From assembly GCF_017591425.1 (NCBI RefSeq), contig NW_024467119.1:79724894-79788893 (forward strand): a DNA stretch of 64,000 nt. The letters run 5' to 3'. Positions within the stretch are counted from its first letter, which is position 1. Each line of letters begins with the position of its first letter. The DNA is from Ochotona curzoniae. Taxonomy: Eukaryota > Chordata > Mammalia > Lagomorpha > Ochotonidae. Position numbers and translations under genes: made by a program. Shown here one piece after another: positions 1 to 10,672 of this stretch. Under the pieces are notes generated by a model. It ran no database searches. It saw nothing but the letters and a program-made list of their open reading frames with translations, and was not told where the DNA came from.

Positions 1-925
1 CCCACTGCCTGCTCCCTTGCTCTCTGAGCAGCACAAGTTGACATTCTGTCGTTGTGGATTTGCTTCCTGTTGACATTGATGTAAATGGAATCTTGAGATA
101 TGTGGGCTTCTGAGTCTGGCTCCTATCACTTAGCATGTTTTCAAGGTTCATCTATATTGTAAAGAATGTAAAGATACCGCTAAAAATTTTTGGAAAACTC
201 CTATCATGAAAAACTACGCATTAATTTAAGAATCACTTTGCACCAAAATTAAACTTATTTTTAATTGCATATTTCTACAAAGTTTGAAGTAGTCTCATGT
301 ATCAGCACTCCTTTCCTAGTCTATTCTATTGCATAGCTGTTCACAGTTTTCTTATACATTCATCACTTAATGGACACCTGGATTGGTTCCAATTCCTCGC
401 TATTCATGAGTGTATAAGTCAACTGCTCTTATGAATAGCTAGAACAGTGGACAATTCTGTGAACATGCATCTTACAGGCTTTATGTGGATGTATGTTTTT
501 ATTTCTCTTGTATACATATCTAAGAGTGGAATTACTACATATTTTAATAGTTCTGTGTTTGACTAGTAACCACCAAACTCTTTTTTCCGGTGGCCATACA
601 GTTTTATATTTCCACTAGCTACATACAACAGTCCTGATGCTGCCACATTGCTGTGAACACTTAGCATTATTAATATTATGAGTCTTCAATCCTGTTGGAT
701 ACAAAGTGGTATGTCATTGTGATTTTTATTTGCATTTCCTTGACGATGATGTTGAACATATTTCCACGTATTCATTGATCATTTATATATTCAAGAAATG
801 TCTGTTCAAGTCTTTTGCCCGTTTTTAATTAGGTTGTTTATCTTTTTGTTGTTGATTTGTAGGATTTCTGTGTATGTTTTAGATGCTATACACTTACCTG
901 CTATATTTCTTTATCCTGGATTTTC

Positions 926-1271
926 TTTTTTTTTTTTTTAAGATTTATTTTATTTCTATTGGAAAGTTGGATATACTGAGAGGAGGAGAGACAGAGAGGA
1001 AGATCTTTTGTCCCATGGTTCACTCCCCAAGCAGCCGCAATAGCTGGAGCTGAGCCAATCCTAAGCCAGGAGCCAGGAGCCAGAAGCTTCTTCTGGGTCT
1101 CCCACGTTGGTGCAGGATCCCAAGGCTTTGGACCATCCTGCACTGCTTTCCCAGGCCACAACCAGGGAACTGGATAGGAAGTATGGCTGCTAGGATTAGA
1201 ACCATTGCCCATATAGGATCCCAGCATGTGCAAGATGAGAACTTTAACCATTATGCTATCACGCCAGGCCC
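926..1271 (-). mobile_element. CSINE (lagomorph C-repeat), full length, inserted in L1
   Basis: The T-run and AAGATTTATTT are followed by the full body and the tRNA-like head ending CACGCCAGGCCC. It is flanked by a target duplication, TATCCTGGATTTTC before and TATCCTCTGGATTTTC after, which also lets the host L1 be read across the insertion. Confidence 0.9.
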
Positions 1272-1993
1272 TATCCTCTGGATTTTCTTTTCACTATCTT
1301 GGTAGTATCCTTGATGTAAAAGTTTTCAATTTGATGAAGTTCAGTTTATCTATTTTTTGTTGTTTTGCCTATGCCTTTTATATCCTCTAAGAATTTGTGA
1401 CCAAATCTAAGGTTGTGAAGATTTACCCCTAATTCCTTTTAGAAGAGTTATAATTGTAGCTCACATGTAGACCTTTGATCTATTTTAAGTTGGTTTTTGC
1501 ATATGGTTTGAGGTAAGAATTTGATTTCATTTTTTGACATGTGGTTATCCAGTTGTCTCAGCACTGTTTGTTAAGCGGTCTTGGCACCCCTGTCAACATT
1601 CACTTGACAGTGAGATATGGCTTTATTTTTACACTTGAGTGGTAGTCCCTTGATTTATATGCTTATATTTATACCAGTGTGATATTCTTTTGATTACTGA
1701 AGCTTTGTAGTACATTTTGAGATCAGGAAAGATGAGTACTCTAATGTTATTTTTTCTCGAGTTGTATTGACTCTTCTAGCTTCCATGCAATTTCATATGA
1801 CTTTTAGGAATTGCTTGTTCACTTCTGCCGATAATGAGTTGGAATTTTGATAGATATTTCATTTAATGTATGGATTGATCTGGGGAATATTACCGTTCTA
1901 ACATTATTAAATATACCAGCTCATGAGCATGGGTTTATCATCTCATTTATTTCAGTGACCTAGATAGTTTTAGTTTCTTTCAACAATTTTTAG

Positions 1994-2140
1994 ACATTTA
2001 TTTATTTTTATTTTTATTTATTTGGTTATTGTATTTTATTTATTTATTTTATTTGAAAGGCAGATTTTTACAGAAAGAAAAGGGAAGACAGAGAAGTATT
2101 TCATCCAGGGAGGTCTTCCATCTGTATGTAAGATTGTGTT
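1994..2140 (-). mobile_element. CSINE fragment (tail side)
   Basis: An AT-rich TTTATTT tract and GAAAGGCAGATTTTTACAG...AGGTCTTCCATCTG match the 3' part of the CSINE; the head is missing. Confidence 0.6.
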
Positions 2141-2212
2141 GCCTCTGAAAAATCTTAATTCCAATAAATTTCCAAAAAAAATTAATTGGGATTTCAAATT
2201 TGGTTGCGTTTT

Positions 2213-2248
2213 ATTTCTTTCTTTCTTTTTTCTTTCTTTCTTTTTTTT
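2213..2248 (+). repeat. (CTTT)n simple repeat
   Basis: An imperfect TTTC/CTTT tract within the L1-rich intron. Confidence 0.7.
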
Positions 2249-3312
2249 GGCTAATTGCCCTGGCCGGGTCCTCTGATATGTGGCTGATTGGAAGTAGTGA
2301 GAATGGACAATGCTCATCCTTCTCCTGATCCTGCAGTAAGTGCAGTCCCACCGTGTGCTTCAGTAGACACTCTTCATTAGCTTGAGCAAGTTTCCTCTGA
2401 TCACCTGTGTGCTTCATGAGGGTGGCTGCTGGATTTGCTCATACGCTTTTTCCATTTCAAGTCAGATGACCATGCTGCTTCCTCCCCTTCCTCTTATTAA
2501 CGTGATGATTATTAATATATTGATATGATATTTTTGACACATTATATTAATATGATATATTAATAAATATATTTTATCCCTGGCATTCCTGGGATAAATC
2601 CCAATTGGTCACTCTGTCTAATCCTTCCACTATCTGGCAGGTTTCATTTTGCTAGTATTTTTTAAGGAGTTTCACCTGTGTTTATGGGAGACACTTGTGT
2701 TATTTTCTTGCTGTCTAGAAACTACGTCCGTAATAGAATAAGCTAAGAAGTGTTCCCTTGTCCTTTATTTTTTTTCACAGGTTTGAGAAGTGATACTTGT
2801 TCTTCAAATGTTTGGTAAAATTTCTCACTGAAGCCACCTGGACTTTCTATGTCTTCCTGGATTCAGTTTTTGTAGTTTGGGTGTTTCTAAGAATTTGGCC
2901 ATTTCATCTACATTATTCATTTGGTTGGCATCCAATTAGTATTCCATCACTACTCTCTTTGTTTCTATGATATTAGCAGACATTTTCATGTTTTCCTCCC
3001 TAATTTTAGAAGTTTCAGTCTCTCTTTTGTCTTGATCAGTCTATCCAAAGGTTTGTCCAGCTATAGAATGCCTGTTTTGTTGGTCATGTATCACCCCCCT
3101 CCCTATACGGTTTTTTTTTTTTTTTTTTTTTGCTTTCTTTTTTTCTTGCTGCTTATTTTCATTGGTTTGCTTTGCTTTAGTGACTTTTCTGAACTGCTTT
3201 TGTAAAAGTTGCCCTTTTTGGCCAGAGGTGACCACTGCATCTGACTCAGGGCTCATTTGTCAGTGAGTGTGACGACAGGGATTTTCTTTTGTTCTTTTCT
3301 TTCATGTGTGTG

Positions 3313-3770
3313 ATTAATATTTTTTTATTTTGATGATATTTACATAGTTGATTAGGACACAAAGGGCCAAGGGCTACATGAAAGTGGATAAGACCATTGT
3401 TGCCACATTTTTTTTTCTCCCTGTATCTGGGCTGGGGTAAGGAGAATTTCCACCCAGGCTTCCACCCATCCCAGGCCCCCGACGTGGGGCATGCTCCGAG
3501 GGTCTTGCTCCAGTGCTTTTGGTAGTTCACCAGTTCTGAATTGCTGCCAATCTCGCCATTCCAAGCATGATGAAATCTCTCCAGAATCCACTGGCTGACA
3601 TAGTCCACCTTAGAGATTCCATTTGCCCAGATTTTTGCTGCCTAAACATGGCTGGGGTAGTTGATTTGCTCTGTCCTCCGTCCTCTGCTGTGGTACCAGG
3701 TGTCCTCTGCACGTTCCGATGGACTGCCATATCCTCCATGTGCACCTGGATATGCTGAGAGGACAGGGAT
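3313..3770 (-). mobile_element. Lagomorph L1 3'-end fragment (probable 3'UTR)
   Basis: It begins with ATGATATTTACATAGTTGATTAGG...CAAGGGCTACA and continues through GTCCACTGGCTGACATAGTCC to CATATCCTCCATGTGCACC. The same sequence occurs inverted at about 42800-43510, so it is an interspersed repeat. Assignment to L1 rests on the A-rich 3' end and is inference. Confidence 0.6.
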
Positions 3771-4205
3771 TTTCTAACCTGCCATTTTCAGCAACATACC
3801 TCTCTGCAGTCAGTTGCTTTAAAATGGTAACTTAAAGGAGGATCAGGACTTGTGGCAGGTGCTGAGTCTTCCCCTTACATAATCAACTCTGGTTTGAGCA
3901 CTTGGCATATGTATAAAATGAACAAACTATTAATTTTTAAAGATTTATTGGAAAGGCAGATTTTACAGCAAGAAGGAAAGACAAAGTTCAGTCTGTTGGT
4001 TCACTTCCCAAATGGCCGCAATGGCCAAAGCTGAGCTGATCCGAAGTCAGGAGCCAGGAACTTCTGGGTCTCCCACATGGGTGCAGGGTCCCAAGGCTTT
4101 TGGCCATCCTCAACTGCTTTCCTAGGCCACAGGCAGACAGCTGGAAGGAAAGCGGAGCAGCTGGGACATGAACTGGTGCCCATGTGGGATCCCCGCACAT
4201 GCAAG

Positions 4206-4822
4206 AAAGAGAGAGTGAGCCCCTGCTTCACAGGACTTTTAAAGGGGCTTGTGAGGGGAGTGGTTAAACAATGCTATACCATCCCCTCTCAGTTGATACA
4301 TGAGTCACAGGTGGGCAGGAGTGAATACCTAAGTGTTGTGAGTTAGGGAGTTAATTGGGGCTCATTGGGATGGGCAGGAACAGGAACTGGGCTTGTAGCT
4401 AAAAAGACTATTTGGACTCATCTACATCCAACATCTGAATTAGGACGTGGGGCGGGGGGTGGGGGAGAAGAGTATACAAGGAGAGGTGAAGGAGCAATCA
4501 CTGACTGCACTCCATAACATTCTGTACTTCTCTTCTAACACCTGAGTCTCTTTCTGGTCAGGTGTTTCCGTTGCTCTGGCACCTTGACTCTAGGCTGATC
4601 CAGGACAGGTAATCCCTTGAGCATGGTCCATGTATACTGCTTTGATTGGGCTTGTGATCTGCTATTTTAGTATGTTCTGTTAGCATGGTCCCTGTATATT
4701 GCTTTGATTGGGCTTGTGATCTGCTATTTTAGTATGTTCTGTTAACACCAAGCTTGGTTGATAAAGACTCCTTAATAAAACCTTAGACATGTCTGGCGTG
4801 ATCTCGCACGCACCCCGTAACA
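4206..4822 (+). mobile_element. Solo endogenous-retrovirus LTR nested in a CSINE
   Basis: About 610 bp without ORFs show LTR-like organisation: a TATACA box at 4473, an AATAAA signal at 4774 with a second ATAAAG just before it, and an end in CACCCCGTAACA. A 62-bp tandem duplication lies at 4620-4743. No gag, pol or env sequence is present. Length and signals suggest an ERV2/ERVK-type LTR, but the class is not certain. The exact termini and a clean target duplication are not clear; ACATG occurs at both edges (4197 and 4820). Confidence 0.65.
4620..4743 (+). repeat. 62-bp tandem duplication inside the LTR
   Basis: Two copies of a segment beginning GCATGGTCC and ending TATGTTCTGTTA are directly adjacent, with two or three mismatches between them. 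Confidence 0.9.
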
Positions 4823-4857
4823 TGTCACTGAGCTATTGTGCCAAACCACAAACTATT

Positions 4858-5139
4858 TTCATTTATTTTTCATTTGATTTAAAAGGAAGAGAGATGTAGT
4901 CAGATAGACAAAGGTTTTCCATCTTCTGGCTTACTTCCCAACAGCCAAGGCTGGGCTAGGCTGAAACAAGAAGCCAGGAACTCAAGCCAGGTCCCCATAT
5001 GAGGAGGCAGAGGCCCAGCCAATTCAGGCATCACCACTGTTTCATAGGAAGTACATATCACGAAGCAGAAATTGAAGTGGAACTGGGACTTGAACCCAGG
5101 CACTCTGGTATGGGATATCTCCCACATGGCATCTTTTAA
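4858..5139 (-). mobile_element. CSINE, old
   Basis: A diverged copy with a TTTGATTTAAAAGGAAGAG tail side, a GGCTTACTTCCC block and a GGGACTTGAACCC head block. The B-box-like GGGTTCAAGTCCC reads well on the minus strand, but the A-box region is worn. Confidence 0.65.
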
Positions 5140-5145
5140 GGGGGG

Positions 5146-5440
5146 GAAATTATTTATTTATGTATTTGAAAGGTAGTTATAATGAGAGAGGTCTTTTTTC
5201 TGCTGGTTCACTGCCTACATGGCTATAATGACCAGGTTTGAGTCAAGCTGAAGCCAGAAGCCAGGAACTCCATCCAGGTCTCCTATATGGGTGCCATGGG
5301 CCATCTGCTGCTGCCTTCCCTCATGTATTAACAGAGAGCTGGATCAGAACTGGAGTGGCCAAGACCCAAAGTGGCATTCAGGTATGTGACGCCTGTGTCA
5401 GAGGTGGTAGCTTACCTTACTACACTATGACTCCGCCCAA
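5146..5440 (-). mobile_element. CSINE, old
   Basis: TTATTTATGTATTTGAAAGG leads into GCTGGTTCACTGCC and a worn head ending near CTATGACTCCGCCC. It lies directly next to another old copy in the same orientation. Confidence 0.65.
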
Positions 5441-5630
5441 GTGACAACTTGAACGCTGTGCCACAGTACTTGTCCTTGTACCTTTTTAAGGACTCCATAT
5501 TCCTGTGCACCTTTTTAACTCTTCCAATGGGAACCTTTTTTGTAATCTCAGCCTACTGTGGAGCTTCAACTCTGATCAGAAAAGACAATTAACGCAGTGT
5601 AGTACTTGTGTCTTCCAAACACAGTATGGA

Positions 5631-5923
5631 GCCCAGGGGCAGTAGCCTCTCTGCAAAAGTTCTCGCCTTGCATGTGCTGGGATCCCATATGGGCGCCGGT
5701 TCACGTTCTGGCAGCCCCACTTCCCATCCAGCTCTCTGCTTGTCCTAGGAAAGCAGTGGAGGACAGCCCAAAGCCTTGGGACCCTGCACCCCCGTGGGAG
5801 ACCTGGAAGAGGCTCCTGGCTTCGGATTGGTTCAGCTGTTGCAGCTACTTGGGAAGTGAATCAGATAGAAGATCTGCCTCTCTCTCTTCCTCTCTGTATA
5901 TCGAACTTAAAAAAAAGAAATAT
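5631..5923 (+). mobile_element. CSINE, full length
   Basis: The head GCCCAGGGGCAGTAGCC, the CATATGGGCGCCGGTTC block and a tail ending ACTTAAAAAAAAG are all present. AGTATGGA at 5623-5630 recurs at 5924-5931 as the target duplication. Confidence 0.88.
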
Positions 5924-6190
5924 AGTATGGACAGTGATTTTCAAATACACATTACCTTTGACCCAAACCCAATTTGGACATGAGGACCTGCTCCCTTCTG
6001 CATCTCCTAGACTGACTTGGCAAATGAGCCCATGACCAAATAAACCTCCCCACCTCCCAAATATGGAAGATTCCCCCAGTTCAGAAGTTTACCTTAGGTT
6101 CAACACCTGGAATATCCAGAGGGAAAAAGTCTCTCCAGTTTCAGTTTTTGGGCTTGTTTCTGCTGTACAGGACTGGAAGTAACAATTAGG

Positions 6191-6512
6191 TTTTTTTTTT
6201 TTTCAACATTTATTTTTATTGGAAAGTTAGATATACAGAGAGGAGAGAGATAAAGAAGATCTTCCATCTGTTGATTCACTCCCTAAGTGGCCGCAATGGC
6301 CGGAGCTGTGCTGATCCAAAGCCAGGAGTTTCTGCCAAGTCTCCCACGTGGGTACAGGGTCCCGAGGCTTTGGGCTGTCCTCGACTGTTTTCCCAGGTCA
6401 CATGCAGGCAGTTGGATGGGAAGTGGGGCTGCCGGGGTTAGAACCATTGCCCATATGGGATCCTGATGTGTGCAAGGCGAGGACTTTAGCCACTAACTGC
6501 TGCACAGGGCCC
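6191..6512 (-). mobile_element. CSINE, full length
   Basis: A T-run, ATTTATTTTTATTGGAAAG, a complete body with TTAGAACCATTGCCCATATG, and the head end CACAGGGCCC. Confidence 0.88.
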
Positions 6513-6800
6513 AGTCTTCTACTTTAGAGTGGTTGAGGACACAGGCATGACCCTCAGGGCCGTGCTTGCACTGTGTGAACCTGTTGCTCATGGTTAACCC
6601 AAGCTGAACCAACAGTCACAGGTGACTGGTCGTGGGATGGAGGGTGTCACTCAAACTCCCGGCAATCATTAGGCTTTCTGAACAGAAACTAAAGCAGAAG
6701 CAGCAATTCTTCTCTGATGCTTGGCTCTGCAAGGTGCGCTGCAGTCACATATATTCCTGCCAGCTCTCTTCTGGAGCAATGGATGAAGCTAAGATGCACA

Positions 6801-6880
6801 GAGTAGTGGAACCAGCACCCATATGGGATCCTGGTGCATGCAAGGCAAGGACTTTAACTGCTAGGCTACCGTGCTGGGCC
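6801..6880 (-). mobile_element. CSINE head fragment
   Basis: Only the tRNA-like third remains: ACCAGCACCCATATGGGATCC, then GCAAGGACTTTAAC and CCGTGCTGGGCC. Confidence 0.75.
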
Positions 6881-7495
6881 TGACAATCAGTTTTAAAGGG
6901 ACTTCCTGAACAACAAACAAGTAATTCAAATATTCATTAAAATTATTCTAATTAGATATAGTCTAGAAATACAGTGTTTGGCTGAAAGGCAACAGCTTCT
7001 GTCTGAAGTCATGAAGTAACAAGGAATCTTCACAGGACTCATGGCCCACAGAGGGTGTTCATCCGGACAAATGCCTAGGATTACGTGAGGCATACTCTTA
7101 TCCTCAAATTTGCTGGCTCTTTGCATAATGAGTAAAATATTTTTGATGTTGGTGTTGTATGTTGTTACCGAATATTTGTATTTCCAAGAATAATTTCTGA
7201 AAAATTTCTGATTGGAAGGGTCACAGGGTACTGCATGTAGTTTTACATTATTGCATTTCCTAAACACAGGAAGGTAAATAGTTTAGTAAAATGTCCAGGT
7301 AAACTCCCCAGTGCAGTCTTCCTTTATAAGGCACTGCCTCTCCCTGGAAAAAGATCTCCTGGAAGGATCCCTTAACTTGTGCAAAAATTCTTTGGCAAAT
7401 AAAATAGTCAATAGATTCCAATATTCTGGGCCTACTGTTGCATTGAATCAAAGTCGAATCAAAGCAGTATGGTCAAAGTCTTCCCATACAGTGTT

Positions 7496-7813
7496 TCGTT
7501 TTTGGTTTTGCAAAGTCAGATACACAGAAAGAAAGAGAGACAGAGAGGAAGATCTTCCATCTAATGATTCACTCCCCAAGCCACCACAACTGCCAGAGCC
7601 GAGCCAATCCGAAGTATTGAGCCCCGAGTCTTTTCTGGGTCTCCCACACGGGTGCAGAATGCCAAGGCTTTGGGTCATTTCTGACTGATTTCCTAGGCCA
7701 AAATCAGGGAACTGGATCGGAAGTGGAGCTGCCAAGATTAAAACTTACTCCCATATGGGATCCTGGCACGTTCAAAGCATGGACTTTAGCCACTAGGCTA
7801 CTGTGTTGGGCCC
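7496..7813 (-). mobile_element. CSINE, full length
   Basis: GCAAAGTCAGATACACAGAAAG through ACTTACTCCCATATGG to the head CTGTGTTGGGCCC. Confidence 0.85.
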
Positions 7814-7820
7814 TGCTTCT

Positions 7821-8043
7821 TAATGTTTTCATTGATGAATTTAAGAGTTACAGGAAGAGAGAAACAGATAATCTCCCATCTGCTGGTTCATTCCCCCGAA
7901 TGACCACAGTGGCCTCCCTCACCGGGGCCAAGGTCTCCCATGGCTGAGATCAGGAGCTGGAGCTAGGGTCAAACCTGGGTACTTCAGCATGGCAGGTGGG
8001 CGTCCTAACCCGCGGCTTAACTGTTAGGCTAAATGTTCATCCT
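7821..8043 (-). mobile_element. CSINE, old and shortened
   Basis: A worn copy with ATCTCCCATCTGCTGGTTCATTC and GGTCAAACCTGGGTACTTCAGCATGG head blocks; the middle is reduced. Confidence 0.55.
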
Positions 8044-8294
8044 CTATAGAATATTTGAGCTTTCATTTGAGATTATTATGCAAATACCTATTAAATGTAA
8101 TGTGTGACGTGTGTTTTGAGTGAAGATGGATTTCAAAGAGGAAACTTTCAAGGTAAGCCTGCGCCGGAGCATTTAAGTGGTCACTTGGGCTGCCCATTTT
8201 CCACACTGAAGTGTCTGATTGGAGTCTTGTTTATTCCATTTCTGATCCTTCTTCTTGAGCACTCATCTTACGGCAGCAGACGAAGGTTTTAGGA

Positions 8295-8485
8295 TTTGGG
8301 TCCCTGACTACCTGTGGGAGACCAGATTGTGATCCTGGCTCCTGAGGCTTCAACCTGGCCCGGCCTTGGTTGCTGTAAGCATTTGGGAAGTGTATAAGCA
8401 AATGAAAGATTTTTTTTCTCTCTCTCTCTTCTCCCTCTCCCTCTCTTTCTGCTTTTCAAATAAAGTGAAAACAAAATAAATTTTG
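8295..8485 (+). mobile_element. CSINE, 5'-truncated
   Basis: It begins in the body (CTACCTGTGGGAGACCAG) and runs through a CT-rich stretch to CTTTTCAAATAAAG, in sense orientation. The tRNA head is missing. Confidence 0.6.
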
Positions 8486-8588
8486 AAAGAAGGAAACATT
8501 CCAATGATGGTTCAACCACATTCTGAAAAGATCTGTAGAGCAGTCAAGTACAAGGATTGAGTCTTTATATGAAAAAAGGGTTTTCTTT

Positions 8589-8928
8589 TTTTCTTTTTTT
8601 TTTTTTTAAAGATTTATTTTTATTATTTTTTATTGGAAAGGCGGATATACAGAGAGGAGAGACAGAGAGGAAGATCTTCCGTCCGATGATTCACTCCCCA
8701 AGTGAGCGCAACGGGTCGATACTATGCCGATCCGAAGCCAGGAGCCTCTTCCGGGTCTCCCACGCGGGTGCAGGGTCCCAAAGCCTTGGGCCGTCCTCGA
8801 CTGCTTTCCCAGGCCACAGGCAGGGAGCTGGAAGGGAAGCGGGGCTGCCGGGATTAGAACCGGCGCCCATATGGGATCCCGGGCGTGCAAGGCGAGGACT
8901 TAACCACTTGCGCCACCGCGCCGGGCCC
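8589..8928 (-). mobile_element. CSINE, young full-length copy
   Basis: One of the two best-preserved copies: all blocks are intact, CpGs are still present (GTCCGATGATTCAC, CGCCACCGCGCCGGGCCC), and a perfect 15-bp target duplication AAAAAGGGTTTTCTT lies at 8574-8588 and 8929-8943. On the minus strand the A-box (GTGGCGCAAGTGGTTAAG) and B-box (GGTTCTAATCC) of the polymerase III promoter are readable. Confidence 0.95.
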
Positions 8929-9437
8929 AAAAAGGGTTTTCTTAAATTCCTCATCTGCCTGCTTCAAACGTGATGGCATACAAAATTCAAATTTGTCTTG
9001 GAGACGGTTTGGACAGCTTTCGTCTGAATTCGGCTCATTGGCAAAGATTGGTTCCAAAGTGCTACTGCCAGCCTGTGTAAATACCAAGCCTCATCAAGGA
9101 AGGAAGCAGCCTTTGGGCTGAACTAACACCTGCCACCCAAATGATGACTCAGCATCCTCCCATTCACTCATTCCACCTTATGCAAGGTGTTATACCTAGG
9201 CTCTGGGTGAGGCGCACTCCTGCTCTAAGGAACTTCGGACCTCTTATAAAGATTCCGTCAGTGGAGTGTGGATGGAAGTGCTTTGGGAATTCCCAAATGG
9301 AAGACGGTATTTCCAAGCTGAGAGGATAGGGGAGTATCTAGAGGGAACTAGCTTTCAGGCTTCATGCTGTATTGCTAGTGAGAGTTCACTGTAATCAGGA
9401 TAAGGTAGCTTTATTTTCAGTTAAGCACATGATGTCA

Positions 9438-9452
9438 GCAGCAGCAGCAGCA
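9438..9452 (+). repeat. (CAG)5 microsatellite
   Basis: A short CAG/GCA run at the edge of the MIR relic; non-coding. Confidence 0.7.
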
Positions 9453-9454
9453 TC

Positions 9455-9680
9455 GTGGCAGCTGCTATTTGTTGAGGACATATCCCATGCCAGTGCCAGG
9501 CGTCCTTAGATTCTTTGTGCAAACCAGCCTACTGAATAATCAGAGTAACCCAGATAAGTACGCATTGCTTGCATTGGACAGAGGCAGAAATTACCACACA
9601 ACCAAGATAAGCGATTTGTCTGAGGTCATTCAGCCTGGTAAGTGGTAGGGGCAGGAAGTAAACTGCCCCATCCAGTTCTT
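9455..9680 (-). mobile_element. MIR-family SINE relic
   Basis: Blocks such as TTTGTTGAGGACATATCCCATGCC, TTGTCTGAGGTCATTCAGCC and AAGTGGTAGGGGCAGG match the reverse of an ancient mammalian MIR, by recall of its consensus. Confidence 0.6.
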
Positions 9681-9689
9681 ATCCAAACA

Positions 9690-9930
9690 GCAGCCGTTTT
9701 CAAAGTGTGGCCCAAGTACACTCACAGGTCCTAAGATCCTGTCAGAGTGTACGCAAGGTCAAAAATATATGCTTAGTGCAGTCGTACAAAGACAAGATTT
9801 GCCTTTTCCTCTGCCAGTCTCTTGAGAGCGCACAGGAGTGGATTTCCCAGCAGTTGTGCATATTGTGTGATCAGAACAGGCTGAAAGCAGAAGAGCTGAG
9901 CAGCCAGGTACCTTTCGTTAAGTCAAGCAC
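9690..9930 (+). mobile_element. Possible hAT-type DNA transposon relic
   Basis: TTTTCAAAGTGTGGCCC followed by CACAGGTCCTAAGATCCTGTCAG...GCAAGGTCAAAA resembles a non-autonomous hAT family known across mammals. The match is from memory and the far end is not delimited. Confidence 0.35.
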
Positions 9931-10060
9931 TGCAGAGATTTACAAAAAGGGATAACAACACCATCCACTCACAGAATGTTTTGGTTCACAAAATGTAGGT
10001 ATTTTTTATAAATTATGTTATTCACAGTTAGTGCTGAAAGGGCTCGTCACTGCTTTCCCA

Positions 10061-10366
10061 AATATTTATGATTTCAAAAGCTGAGAAACACAAGGGAAAG
10101 GGAGAAAGATCTTCCATCTGCCAGTTCACTCCCTGAATGCCCACAACAGCAAGGAAGGGCTGAGCTAGGACAAAGCCAGGAGACTGGAACTCCCTGCAGG
10201 GCTCCCACACGGATGGCCGGAAGCTAAACCCGTGACCGTCATTGCTGCCTCCCAGGTACAGATTAGCAGGAAGGTGTATTGGGAGCAGCGGCAGTGCTCA
10301 AGCTCTGGTGCTCAAATATGGATGTGAGAGTCCCAAGCAATGACTTAACTCACAATGCTGTGACAC
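10061..10366 (-). mobile_element. CSINE, old
   Basis: A worn copy with GATCTTCCATCTGCCAGTTCAC and CACAATGCTGTGACAC. It ends about 155 bp before the B-box exon of TRIM2. Confidence 0.6.
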
Positions 10367-10520
10367 TTTTTGTACTGAAGACTTAAAATGTTTTCTGTTT
10401 GAGTACACGGTTCTGCCTTGGGAGAATGGCCACCGAAACACTGGTTTGGTGCCTGTGGCAGCAGCCTAGGGGTCAGAGATACCAGCCCTGAACCTGGAAC
10501 TTGTCTTGTGTGACCCACAG

Positions 10521-10672
10521 GTAATGGAATTCTACTGCCAGTCCTGCGAGACCGCCATGTGTCGAGAGTGCACGGAGGGCGAGCACGCTGAGCACCCCAC
10601 GGTCCCGCTCAAGGACGTGGTGGAGCAGCACAAGGCCTCTCTCCAGGTCCAGCTGGATGCCATCAACAAAAG
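10521..10672 (+). CDS. TRIM2: TRIM2 coding exon: B-box 2 zinc finger (partial) and start of coiled coil
   Basis: This is an internal exon of TRIM2, a RING-type E3 ubiquitin ligase of the TRIM-NHL class known to ubiquitinate neurofilament light chain in neurons. The acceptor is ...GACCCACAG before GTA ATG GAA, the donor is AG|GTACGA, and the length of 152 nt leaves two bases of an Arg codon. The translation (V125 to K174 in human numbering) contains the B-box ligands C130, C133, C138, C141, H146 and H149 in the order C-x2-C-x4-C-x2-C-x4-H-x2-H. The first ligand pair, C118 and H121, is encoded upstream of the window. The second half, from about [12 protein letters not shown], begins the coiled coil used for dimerisation. 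The one difference from the human protein that I recall is V172I. The ATG inside the exon is Met126 and is not an initiator. Identity is very secure, because the peptide is essentially identical to mammalian TRIM2 and differs from its paralogue TRIM3. Confidence 0.96.

Larger units (their letters stand above)
1..3090 (-). mobile_element. Old LINE-1 fragment (ORF2 3' part and 3'UTR), broken by SINEs
   Basis: Read on the + strand this is the reverse complement of a mammalian L1. Recognisable landmarks include GATTTTTATTTGCATTTCC near 720, TTTGCCCGTTTTTAATTAGG near 815, CTTTGATCTATTTTAAGTTGG near 1475, GTGGTTATCCAGTTGTC near 1540 and CCATTTCATCTACATTATTC near 2900. CSINEs interrupt it at 926-1271 and about 1994-2140. 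Many stops and indels mark it as long dead. The 5' portion is missing. Confidence 0.8.
3932..4847 (-). mobile_element. CSINE interrupted by a solo LTR
   Basis: The left part (3932-about 4205) holds the tail and body up to ATCCCCGCACATGCAAG. The right part (about 4823-4847, CACTGAGCTATTGTGCC) is the missing head end. The pair is bracketed by a 10-bp duplication ACAAACTATT at 3922-3931 and 4848-4857, showing they were one insertion that was later split. Confidence 0.85.
1..10520 (+). other. TRIM2: TRIM2 intron (3' part; upstream exons outside window)
   Basis: Everything before 10521 is intronic for TRIM2. It is occupied by an antisense L1 relic, CSINEs, an LTR and older MIR or hAT relics listed separately. 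No exon encoding the RING domain or the first B-box ligands was found on the + strand. The stretches about 5450-5620, 5925-6190, 6885-7490, 8050-8290 and 9130-9440 show nothing I can name. Confidence 0.8.

Noticed and set aside
4206..4822. A provirus with coding genes
   Set aside because: Only a single LTR-length segment is present, with no second LTR and no gag, pol or env similarity nearby.
8589..8928. Possible tRNA gene from the A-box and B-box
   Set aside because: The boxes belong to the tRNA-derived head of a SINE; no cloverleaf with an anticodon arm and acceptor stem can be drawn.
8557..8973. Recurrent frames with motifs such as HAGAGSQ and AFPGHRQGAG (here and at many other sites)
   Set aside because: These are translations of the CSINE body and recur wherever a copy lies; they are not genes.
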